Positions 43,187-50,557 of a DNA stretch of 64,000 nt are shown piece by piece. The translations under genes were made by a program, and so were the position numbers. The notes under the pieces were generated by a model that did no database searches, was not told the origin of the DNA, and was given only the letters and a program-made list of their open reading frames with translations. This DNA is from Scatosoma sp045614565. Its GTDB lineage: Bacteria > Bacillota > Clostridia > Christensenellales > Borkfalkiaceae. How positions within the stretch are numbered: position 1 is the first letter of the stretch; the number at the start of each line of letters is the position of its first letter. The DNA is taken from the NCBI GenBank assembly GCA_045614565.1, contig JAZLDG010000074.1:42316-106315 (forward strand). The letters run 5' to 3'.

Positions 43187-44605
43187 ATGGCTTATTTCAA
43201 AATAAGCACGGATAAAAAAGGAAAATTAAAAGCAAAAATACAAGCGCTTGGCAGAGACCCCGAGACGGACAAGCAAAAGGTTTGTTATAAATTGGTTAAA
43301 AACGATAACGACCTTACCCCGGCCAAGTTTCATAAGTACGTAGAAAAATGCGCTATTGAGTTCGAAGAAGAACTTGCAAAGGCTTATGAACTCAAAACCG
43401 ACGTTAAAAAGTTGAAAGTTTTGACTTTTGACGAACTTGCAGCCGAGTGGCTTGAAAGTGTTAAAAAGAATTGGTCTATCAACTACTATTTAAGGGGAAT
43501 TGGTATCACCAAAAAGTTTAGCGATTACTTGAAGAACAATAGACTTGCAGATAAACCCGTGAGTGAAATTACGGTTAGGCACGTTCAAATGTTTTTGAAT
43601 AGTTTTGAGCAGAAAAACGGCAAACAAGACAACACTGTTTGCCTTAAAAAATACTTTCCAAACTCAATCAGTTTTAGAGCACTTGCAAGGGATAACGTTA
43701 TAAATCGTTGTTCGTCATACGGACTTAAGAAAAAAGGCAATTACATACTTCGTGAAACGGCAGAGAAAATTTGCGAAATTCACAACCTTGATTTCGACGA
43801 ATATTTTAAGCCTAACGAAAGAAACAAAGCCTATTCAGCCGAAACCATTAAAGGTTATAGAAGATTGCTTAGAACAGTATTTAACGAAGCCGTAAGATAC
43901 GATTGGATAACGAAAAATCCCGTATGCGCTACAAAGGTTGGCTCAGGCAATAGCAACTCATCGCTTCGCCCCGTCAACGAAAAGGAAGTTTACTCAATAG
44001 CCGAAGCGCAAGAATTTATGAAAGCGCTTGACGAACTTCCCGAAGATTTGATTTATAAGCGTGTACCGATAAAGTTTATGCTTCTTACGGGTGTGCGTGC
44101 AGGTGAACTTAACGGACTACGTTGGTCGGATATTGATTTTGACAAGCAAGTGGTTCATATTCGCAGAAATCGGCTTGTGGCGAAAGGTTACGGAATCTAT
44201 GAGAAAGAACCCAAGACAAAGACTTCCACTCGAGATATACCCCTTCCAACGCCTTTAATTGACGATTTGAAGGAATATCGTGAGTGGTTTAGAGTAATCG
44301 ACGACGAGTTTGATAATAATGTGGACGAATACTATTTTGCCGTCAATATCTGCCGTGAACCCGTCTATCCACATACGGTTGGTGGTTGGCTTAAAAAGTT
44401 TCAAGACGACAAAGGTTTCAAGCGAGTTTGTTGTCACGGACTACGCCATACCTATTGCAGTTTGCTATTATCGCAAAACGTTCCCTTACAAACGGTTAGT
44501 AAATATATGGGACATAGCGACTCAACCATTACTTTGCAGGTTTACAGTCACTTTATACCCGACACACAAGAAAAGGCGTTAAATGCACTAAATAACCTAT
44601 TTTAG
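43187..44605 (+). CDS. tyrosine recombinase/integrase of the tRNA-Arg element
   Basis: The 472-residue site-specific recombinase has an N-terminal arm-binding part (~1-60), a SAM-like core-binding domain (~70-230, with a ~70-residue insert) and a catalytic domain. Catalytic residues are visible: Arg in LTGVRAGELNGLRW near 304, HGLRHTYCS near 417-425, GHSDSTITLQVYSH with the nucleophile Tyr near 455, and a Lys in the KEPKTKTSTRDIP strand. It ends 361 bases from the right attachment site, as is usual. Confidence 0.93.
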   Translation: MAYFKISTDKKGKLKAKIQALGRDPETDKQKVCYKLVKNDNDLTPAKFHKYVEKCAIEFEEELAKAYELKTDVKKLKVLTFDELAAEWLESVKKNWSINYYLRGIGITKKFSDYLKNNRLADKPVSEITVRHVQMFLNSFEQKNGKQDNTVCLKKYFPNSISFRALARDNVINRCSSYGLKKKGNYILRETAEKICEIHNLDFDEYFKPNERNKAYSAETIKGYRRLLRTVFNEAVRYDWITKNPVCATKVGSGNSNSSLRPVNEKEVYSIAEAQEFMKALDELPEDLIYKRVPIKFMLLTGVRAGELNGLRWSDIDFDKQVVHIRRNRLVAKGYGIYEKEPKTKTSTRDIPLPTPLIDDLKEYREWFRVIDDEFDNNVDEYYFAVNICREPVYPHTVGGWLKKFQDDKGFKRVCCHGLRHTYCSLLLSQNVPLQTVSKYMGHSDSTITLQVYSHFIPDTQEKALNALNNLF

Positions 44606-44617
44606 GAATAAAAAATT

Positions 44618-44655
44618 GGGATACCCACTTGATTGTGGGTATCCCTTAATTTTTG
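44618..44655 (+). terminator. terminator after the integrase
   Basis: GGGATACCCAC and GTGGGTATCCC form an 11-bp stem followed by TTAATTTTTG. Confidence 0.85.
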
Positions 44656-44726
44656 TCTATGGGTGGATATAGTGGAATAGTTCAAAATTATTCCAAAAAT
44701 GCCCGTTTTTTGCCCTAAAAATAGTA

Positions 44727-44752
44727 AAAAACCACAAAAAATGTGGTTTTTT
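44727..44752 (-). terminator. terminator directly after the element's tRNA-Arg
   Basis: On the minus strand, AAACCACA and TGTGGTTT form a stem around a T-rich loop, followed by TTTTAC, immediately after the CCA end. Confidence 0.8.
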
Positions 44753-44827
44753 TGGTAGTCCCTGCGGGAATCGAACCCACAACTAGCCCTTAGGAGGGGC
44801 TTGTTATATCCATTTAACTAAGGAACC
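44753..44827 (-). tRNA. intact tRNA-Arg(CCU) carried by the integrative element
   Basis: The minus strand reads GGTTCCT acceptor, TA, D-arm GTTA/AATGGATA/TAAC, anticodon stem AGCCC/GGGCT around CTCCTAA (anticodon CCU), variable AGTT, T-arm GTGGG/TTCGATT/CCCGC, acceptor AGGGACT, and ACCA. All stems pair. The D-arm and anticodon loop are identical to the disrupted host tRNA, but the acceptor, anticodon and T stems differ, with pairing kept. I see no good promoter of its own in 44828-44965. Confidence 0.93.
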
Positions 44828-44965
44828 AAAATGGATAAAATTTATTTTATTTTTATTCCTAAAATTATTCCTAAAACTTTTTAAGTCTTAAAAAGTGGCT
44901 ATTTTCACTCGTTTTTACCATAAAAAGCATTGATTTTAGATATATTAGACGGATAGACCAAGCGT

Positions 44966-45003
44966 TTAGGAGGGGACTGTTATATCCATTTAACTACGGA
45001 AGC
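44966..45003 (-). pseudogene. 5' half of the host tRNA-Arg(CCU), cut at the anticodon loop (att site)
   Basis: The minus strand reads GCTTCCG acceptor, TA, D-arm GTTA/AATGGATA/TAAC, A, GTCCC anticodon stem 5' arm, CTCCTAA. Beyond the loop it continues into element sequence with no tRNA 3' half. It pairs with the 3' half at 37657-37700 in the acceptor (with G-U pairs) and exactly in the anticodon stem (GTCCC/GGGAC). Confidence 0.9.
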
Positions 45004-45022
45004 ATACTATATAATTTTAATT

Positions 45023-45051
45023 ATTATACCGAAAATTACGTTTTTTTGCAA
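45023..45051 (-). promoter_or_regulatory. host tRNA-Arg promoter, now upstream of the element's tRNA
   Basis: The minus strand has TTGCAA (45051-45046), 17 bases, TATAAT (45028-45023), 19 bases before the 5' half. Transcription would read through the 5' half and about 140 bases of element into the intact tRNA at 44827-44753. Confidence 0.75.
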
Positions 45052-45095
45052 TGATTTTTATGGGAAAAGTTGAAATTTTGTAGTACGCTATTCCT

Positions 45096-45127
45096 TACGC
45101 GCTTGGTGGAAAACCGCCAAGCGCGTA
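45096..45127 (-). terminator. terminator after the large helicase gene
   Basis: TTACGCGCTTGG(T/C)GG-type arms form a hairpin (TTACGCGCTTGG with CCAAGCGCGTAA). Confidence 0.75.
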
Positions 45128-45139
45128 AATTGAAATTGA

Positions 45140-48100
45140 TTATTCGCCGTCTTTTTTCAACGAAAGCATTTCGCCGTTCACTTCTATTTCGTCTTTTATC
45201 AGTCTTAACGCCGTTTCCATACGCTCCGTTAAGGCTTCCCCTGCGCGGGCAAAGCCAAGCTGCGAAGCAAGCAAACGGAACAAACCCGCTTTTTCCACCG
45301 TTACGTTTCTACGCAACAGCTCTTTAATCCCTGCAATCAGCTCCTGCAATTCAATATACTTGATATCCCGCGGCTCGTCGCCGTCCTTGGGCACGCGAAG
45401 CATCGGAACGGGTTTATTAATCAAATACAAAAATCCGTTCAAACGCACAATCCCCCAACGCTCGCAACCCTGCATGAGTTTGTTGAACTCGTCGTGCACG
45501 ACGCCCGTCACCTTTTCCCGACCGCCAAACGCGAACACGATCCGTTTCAACAGCCATTCTTCGGAAACGGGAGCTTCCTTTTCCACGATCGCTCTCGTCA
45601 TCTTCACGACGTCTTTTTTATACATTATACCAAGTCTGTTCTCGTCCAGCTTCTCATACTTGGGGAACTCGAAATGCTTTTCCTTGACCGCTTGTTCAAA
45701 CGTCGTTTCCTTTTGCCCTTTGCTTTCCTTTTTCGGGGGATGCGCAATCGCGTACTTGACCGCCGTCAGCAAGCGTTCCTTTTCTACCCGTTTATTCGCA
45801 AACCAGTCGGTAGACCAAATACGGTAATACCGCCAGCCCATACGCTCCATAACTTCCTGCTGCAAGCGATCGCGATCTCTCGTCGTATGGGCGTCGCGAT
45901 ACGCCGCGCCGTCGCACTCGATCGCGAGCGCATATTCTTCCGTATTCGGACGTTTGACCGCCAAATCGACCTTAAAGGACGAGCTTCCCAGCCGTTTTTC
46001 GACTTCAAAGCCTTCCGCCGTCAAAAAGTCGCAAATCTCCGCTTCCAAATCGGAATCGTGCGTAGCAAAAAGCTGCGTTTGCGACGTGGCGCGCGTAAGC
46101 GCGATATCGCCGTTTTCAGCGTAATCCAAATAATCCCGCAACAATCTTGCTCCCACCGAGTTGGTACGCGAAATATCGATATCTCCGTAGTGCATAGACG
46201 AAACGAGCTGTACGTTATATTTCGCGCGCGTAACGGCAACGTTCAGGCGCCGTTCGCCGCCAGCACGGTTGACAGGGCCGAAATTGAGCAACAATTTCCC
46301 CTGCGCATCCTTGGCGTAAGCCACGCTGAAAATGATCACGTCGCGTTCGTCACCTTGTACCGTTTCCAAATTCTTGACGAAAAACGGCTCGCTGCGGTCG
46401 GATTTGAAAAACCAGTCCTTGGACGGGTCTTTTTTTCTGCGTTTGGTAATCAGTTTATCGATCAAGGTTTGTTGCGAAATACTAAACGCGACCACGCCGA
46501 TACTTCTATCGGGATATTTTTCAATATTTTCAAACACGAGCTCGACGACGCGTTCCGCTTCCAAGCGATTGGTTTTGCTCGTTCTGTCAAACACGCCGTC
46601 CACGTAAAAGTAATCGACGCCCAAGCCCTTTTTATCCTTTTGCGCCGAAGGGAAGGTCACAAGCTCTCCGTCGTAAAAATTCTCGTTAGAGAAGGAAATC
46701 AAGCGTTCAAAACGGCTTCTGTAATGCCATTTGAGCCGTCTTTGCGGGAAGGTCGTGGAGCAAAGATCCAAAATGGACTCGAAATCAGTAATATCTTCTT
46801 CTTCGCTATCGTCGAAATCGGCGGTGGAATTAAAGAAATTGCTCGGCGGCATTTGCTTGGAGTCGCCCACGACGATGAGCTGTTTTCCGCGATAAATCGC
46901 GCCGACCGCGTCCTGCGGGAAAATTTGCGAAGCTTCGTCGAATACGACCACGTCAAATTGTATATCGGGGCTTAAAAAGGTACTTACGCTCAACGGCGAC
47001 ATCAAAAAGCAGGGTTTGAGCGTTTGTGCCAGCTCACCGATTTCCGACAGTAGCTGCCGTATGCCCTTTTGTTTGCGTTTTTTCTCGCCTTCGCGGAGCA
47101 AAATCGCAATACTGCTTCCTTGCGCGATCATATCCAAGGACGGTCTTTGCGCAGACAGCGTCGCTTTGATTTTCGCTTTATTGATATCGAAATGTAAATT
47201 GTCTTTTTCCTTGAACCGTTTTACCGTTTCGTCGTGCGGTATTCTTGCAAATTCCGCAAGCGCAGGCGTTTGGCCGAGTACCAAATCCGCCCATTGCGAA
47301 TAGTAGGTTTTTTGGAACGTATCGCAAACGGCGGGGGCAGGTATGCGTTTATCAATGGTTTTATTGACGAACGTAAACAGCGACAAGGCTTTCAATTCGT
47401 CCAAAAGCTTCATAAACGAGCACCAGTGTCCAAGCTCGTCTACGCGGTCTAAACAGTCGCGGTATTTTTGCGTCAACGCGTCCAAAGGCGCGCGTTGCGT
47501 GTCGTACGCGTTCAAATCAAAGCGTTCTTTCAAACCTTTTTCCGCTTCGCCGTCCTTGGCAAACGCTTTTTCGTACGCGTCGAAAAATCTTGCAAACGAG
47601 CCGCGTTCGCTTTCAAATTCGCTCGGCGTATATTTTTGCAAACGCGCAAAGTCTACGTTTTCGGAATGAATTTCCGCCAACCGCGTCAATTCGTCGATCG
47701 CGCGCTTAAAATCCGTGTTGACCCCTGCGTAGTCCTTGCCCAACGCGTCCTTTACGCGATTTTCCAATTCGTCAAATTCGCGGAGCGTAGTTTGATACAC
47801 GCAAAGATCGTCCATCGACGACACCGCTTTCTTATACGGGAGCTTTTTGCCGTTTCCCGTGCAGAAACGGATATCCTGCGCGATTGCTTTGTATTCCTTG
47901 GAAAACAAACGGGTGAAAAATCCGTCGTATTGCCGCGTTAATTTTTTATACAGTTCTTGTCCGTTGAGCTTATACACGTCTTGATCAAAGCGCATATCTA
48001 GCGCCTTTTTCTTTTGCAAAACGGTTTCGGCGAGCGTTTTCATCTTCCCACAAAGCTCTAATACGCGCGTATTTTCGCTTGATTTTAACAGCGTAGGCGT

Positions 48101-49747
48101 GATAAAACGCGCGTCTTTTAACAAGGCAAAGCATTTTTCAAGCGTTCGCGCGCCGTTTACGCCGTCTACGCACACGCCGTATTTGTCCTTGACGCTGTCG
48201 CGTAAAATCACGAGCGTATCGCAAAGGCTGATTGCGCCTTGAAACTCCGCTTTGAGCTTGGTTACGGACGGATAGGAATAATCCCCGTCAACGTAACCGT
48301 ACCAAACGTTCTTACGGTAGTCGTAGCCCACGGACTCGGTATATTCCGCGTATCGCGTCAACGCCGTTTCCGCTTTTTCGCCGTATTCTTCGCCCTTGCT
48401 AGGCAAATCCGAAATCACGAAATCCATCGTAGGCGCGTTTCGCCGCGCCGCGATTTCTTCAAATAAGCGGTACGCCGATTTATTGATAATCGGGCGGGGC
48501 GCGTGCAATTCTTTGGCGTATTCGTCCAAGCGTTCTTGCGCTTCTTTTTTCAGCCGAATTTCCCGATCCGCTTTATCCGAAACGCCGCTTTTTTGCAACT
48601 TCAAGGTATGGCAAAGCTCTTCGATAACCTGCTTTTTATTGGCTTTATGGCTGTGCAATTCCAAACAAAATTCTTCCAAGCCAACTTTTTTTAATTTATC
48701 GTATACGACGCTCAACGCCGCGAGTTTTTCAGAAACGAACAATACCTTTTTTCCGTCGCCCATACATTCGGCGATGATATTCGTGATCGTTTGACTCTTG
48801 CCCGTTCCCGGAGGCCCTTGCAAGACGAAGCTTTCGCCTGCTTTGGCAAGCGCAATCGCTTCCCCTTGGCTGGAATCGGCGTCTACGACGTTACGCAAAG
48901 ACAAAAGGTCGGGGGCAGGTATGCGTTCATTGTCCGTTTGTTCCACCTTTTCGCCAAGCAAAGCGCGAATACAAGCGTTTTGCGCGATCTTGGGCGCGTT
49001 ATCCTTTAAGTCCTTGTACATATTGATTTTCAAAAAAGAAAACGTACCGATTTTACATTCCGTCGTCACCGTCCACTTCAACCGCGAAACGACGTCTTGT
49101 ATCCGCAAGAAATACCCTTCGATCCCTTCGTCTTCGTCGTATTCGGGAAGCTTCACGCCGAACTCGTTTTGGAGCTTAAAGGAAAAAGTCGGATTGACGA
49201 TCACTTCGTCGTCCGTTACGCGTACGTAGCAAGGCTCGACGGGAGATTCGTTTTCAATGCAAACAGGAGCGAGCAAAATGGGCGCGCGCATACTCGTGGG
49301 CGCGTTTTCGTTTTCCCGCCAGTGAATAAAACCGAATGCAAGATAGGCGATATTGACGCCCGTTTCTTCCATTGCACTACGCGCTTTTTTACCGATGTTT
49401 TTCAGGGCTTGAATGGGTTTATTTTCGCTGTTATATACGAGAATTTGACGGTTTTTCACCTTTTTACGATAGGCGAGCAAATATTCGCCCTTGGTGATTT
49501 TTTGTTCTACACTTTCCCCGTCCCAAAGCGTGGTGGGAAGCGTATAATCTTCGTCGTCTTCTTGCTTGGGATCGTATACTTCAAAGACGGCGGAATGTTC
49601 CGCGCGAGAAAATACCGTCGCAAAATCGGGATAGACGATTTCCGCCGTTCCCGTTTTCGTGTCCTTGAAATTGATCAAATTATTCCCCTTGCCCGTATCC
49701 AGCAATAAATCCGCCCATACGTGCAGTTTCTCCGTTCCCTTACTCAT
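45140..49747 (-). CDS. DUF4011 / SF1 helicase / Vsr-like nuclease / DUF3320 protein (candidate defence)
   Basis: This 1535-residue protein has an N-terminal DUF4011-type domain (~1-280; LRAPILLAPV-like segment MRAPILLAPVCIE). A superfamily 1 helicase follows, with Walker A GPPGTGKSQT at 311-320, a long coiled middle part (~360-850), DEAS motif VVFDEASQIFPQDAVG near 940, and later motifs (VETVQGDERDVIIFSVAYA-like; AVTRA). A restriction-like nuclease domain, VDLAVKRPNTEEYALAIECD to MERMGWRYYRIWSTDWF, covers ~1235-1320. DUF3320 follows. Such one-gene systems recur in defence islands (from memory); a role in phage or plasmid restriction is inferred. The start follows AGAGGA. Confidence 0.85.
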   Translation of the reverse strand: MSKGTEKLHVWADLLLDTGKGNNLINFKDTKTGTAEIVYPDFATVFSRAEHSAVFEVYDPKQEDDEDYTLPTTLWDGESVEQKITKGEYLLAYRKKVKNRQILVYNSENKPIQALKNIGKKARSAMEETGVNIAYLAFGFIHWRENENAPTSMRAPILLAPVCIENESPVEPCYVRVTDDEVIVNPTFSFKLQNEFGVKLPEYDEDEGIEGYFLRIQDVVSRLKWTVTTECKIGTFSFLKINMYKDLKDNAPKIAQNACIRALLGEKVEQTDNERIPAPDLLSLRNVVDADSSQGEAIALAKAGESFVLQGPPGTGKSQTITNIIAECMGDGKKVLFVSEKLAALSVVYDKLKKVGLEEFCLELHSHKANKKQVIEELCHTLKLQKSGVSDKADREIRLKKEAQERLDEYAKELHAPRPIINKSAYRLFEEIAARRNAPTMDFVISDLPSKGEEYGEKAETALTRYAEYTESVGYDYRKNVWYGYVDGDYSYPSVTKLKAEFQGAISLCDTLVILRDSVKDKYGVCVDGVNGARTLEKCFALLKDARFITPTLLKSSENTRVLELCGKMKTLAETVLQKKKALDMRFDQDVYKLNGQELYKKLTRQYDGFFTRLFSKEYKAIAQDIRFCTGNGKKLPYKKAVSSMDDLCVYQTTLREFDELENRVKDALGKDYAGVNTDFKRAIDELTRLAEIHSENVDFARLQKYTPSEFESERGSFARFFDAYEKAFAKDGEAEKGLKERFDLNAYDTQRAPLDALTQKYRDCLDRVDELGHWCSFMKLLDELKALSLFTFVNKTIDKRIPAPAVCDTFQKTYYSQWADLVLGQTPALAEFARIPHDETVKRFKEKDNLHFDINKAKIKATLSAQRPSLDMIAQGSSIAILLREGEKKRKQKGIRQLLSEIGELAQTLKPCFLMSPLSVSTFLSPDIQFDVVVFDEASQIFPQDAVGAIYRGKQLIVVGDSKQMPPSNFFNSTADFDDSEEEDITDFESILDLCSTTFPQRRLKWHYRSRFERLISFSNENFYDGELVTFPSAQKDKKGLGVDYFYVDGVFDRTSKTNRLEAERVVELVFENIEKYPDRSIGVVAFSISQQTLIDKLITKRRKKDPSKDWFFKSDRSEPFFVKNLETVQGDERDVIIFSVAYAKDAQGKLLLNFGPVNRAGGERRLNVAVTRAKYNVQLVSSMHYGDIDISRTNSVGARLLRDYLDYAENGDIALTRATSQTQLFATHDSDLEAEICDFLTAEGFEVEKRLGSSSFKVDLAVKRPNTEEYALAIECDGAAYRDAHTTRDRDRLQQEVMERMGWRYYRIWSTDWFANKRVEKERLLTAVKYAIAHPPKKESKGQKETTFEQAVKEKHFEFPKYEKLDENRLGIMYKKDVVKMTRAIVEKEAPVSEEWLLKRIVFAFGGREKVTGVVHDEFNKLMQGCERWGIVRLNGFLYLINKPVPMLRVPKDGDEPRDIKYIELQELIAGIKELLRRNVTVEKAGLFRLLASQLGFARAGEALTERMETALRLIKDEIEVNGEMLSLKKDGE

Positions 49748-49810
49748 AAGTAAATCCTCTGTGTTTTATTTAAGCGTTAAAATCCTATACCGCAAAGACA
49801 ATGTGTACTT

Positions 49811-49866
49811 TAACCAATTCAATATAATCCAAACTCGCGCAAAAGACGTCTTTTCGCCGCATTTCG
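49811..49866 (-). repeat. truncated end of the 2399-2679 MITE
   Basis: TAACCAATTCAATATAATCC, AAACTCGCGC, AAAAGACGTC and TTTTCGCCGC, ATTTCG match the right terminal ~56 bases of the first element (one mismatch). The rest of the element is absent. It lies in the 5' untranslated region of the helicase gene. Confidence 0.85.
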
Positions 49867-49936
49867 TACCGCTGATATCCAAAACGATATAATATTTCTT
49901 TTTTTATACCGCCTACTACTTACTATATCGTATAAT

Positions 49937-49965
49937 ATTATAAAACTTTTCGCGCGCGATGTCAA
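49937..49965 (-). promoter_or_regulatory. promoter of the helicase gene
   Basis: The minus strand has TTGACA (49965-49960), 17 bases, TATAAT (49942-49937). The predicted leader is about 185 bases and contains the MITE end. Confidence 0.82.
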
Positions 49966-50006
49966 TTACATTGTACGGCTATTTTTTGATCTTTTGCGCA
50001 AGCCGT

Positions 50007-50035
50007 TTGACTTTCTTTCCGCTTGGGTGTATAAT
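50007..50035 (+). promoter_or_regulatory. promoter giving a leaderless GNAT transcript
   Basis: TTGACT (50007-50012), 17 bases, TATAAT (50030-50035). The ATG at 50042 falls where transcription should start. Confidence 0.75.
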
Positions 50036-50041
50036 AAAGGT

Positions 50042-50509
50042 ATGGAAACGAGACCTTTGTCCCCCTTTACCGAACGGGATTTTGAAAACTTATACGATTT
50101 TATGAAGCCGATTTGGCTGGAAACCTACGGACCGATTTTGCCGCAAGAACAAATTTTGTTCCTGTTGGATAAGTATTTTTCACAAAAGGGCTTGGCGCAC
50201 TATAAAAGTCTTGGCTATCAGTACCGCAAAATAGACGACATCGGCGTGGTCGTGTTCGTCGACCGCGGGGAATATACCTATATGGACAAATTATACTTAC
50301 TCCCCGCCGCACGCGGAAAACGGTATCCCGCGTTCGTGTTCGCCGAGCTTGCGAAAGCGGGCAAGGATATCGTACTCAACGCAAATTCGCACAATACCCG
50401 CGCCGTAAACTGTTATTTGAAAAACGGATTTGTGATTGAACGCGCAGAAGATATCGACCTTGGCAACGGTATGCTCAACCGCGATTTCGTAATGCGAAAA
50501 AAAATATAA
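50042..50509 (+). CDS. GNAT-family N-acetyltransferase
   Basis: The 155-residue protein fits the GNAT fold: YTYMDKLYLLPAARGKRYPA is the acetyl-CoA pyrophosphate loop region, and LNANSHNTRAVNCYLKNGFV is the classical late strand-helix. The substrate is unknown. No ribosome site precedes ATG 50042, and the -10 box lies 6 bases upstream, consistent with leaderless translation. It is divergent from the helicase gene. Confidence 0.82.
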   Translation: METRPLSPFTERDFENLYDFMKPIWLETYGPILPQEQILFLLDKYFSQKGLAHYKSLGYQYRKIDDIGVVVFVDRGEYTYMDKLYLLPAARGKRYPAFVFAELAKAGKDIVLNANSHNTRAVNCYLKNGFVIERAEDIDLGNGMLNRDFVMRKKI

Positions 50510-50520
50510 CCGTAAAGTTT

Positions 50521-50552
50521 ACGCCCCCAAAGCCGAACAGCTTTGGGGGCGT
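50521..50552. terminator. bidirectional terminator
   Basis: ACGCCCCCAAAGC and GCTTTGGGGGCGT form a hairpin between convergent genes. Confidence 0.88.
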
Positions 50553-50557
50553 ACGTT

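Larger units (their letters stand above)
37694..44972. mobile_element. integrative element inserted in the tRNA-Arg(CCU) anticodon loop
   Basis: The boundaries are the 7-bp direct repeats TTAGGAG at 37694-37700 and 44966-44972, equal to the entire anticodon loop CTCCTAA. The ~7.3-kb interior is distinctly AT-rich compared with the flanks. It encodes a tyrosine recombinase, a 76-aa putative accessory protein, TnpV, an XRE regulator and probable defence genes, plus a complete tRNA-Arg(CCU). There is no relaxase, coupling protein, capsid or terminase, so it is a small satellite-like or mobilisable island. A 14-bp sequence TAAAATTATTCCTA occurs near both ends (37831, 44860) and may be an integrase arm site. 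Confidence 0.9.

Noticed and set aside
44753..44827. Idea that the intact tRNA-Arg is the host gene and the two halves are degenerate repeats
   Set aside because: The intact gene lies inside the direct-repeat boundaries, while the outer halves pair with each other across all stems and retain the host promoter.
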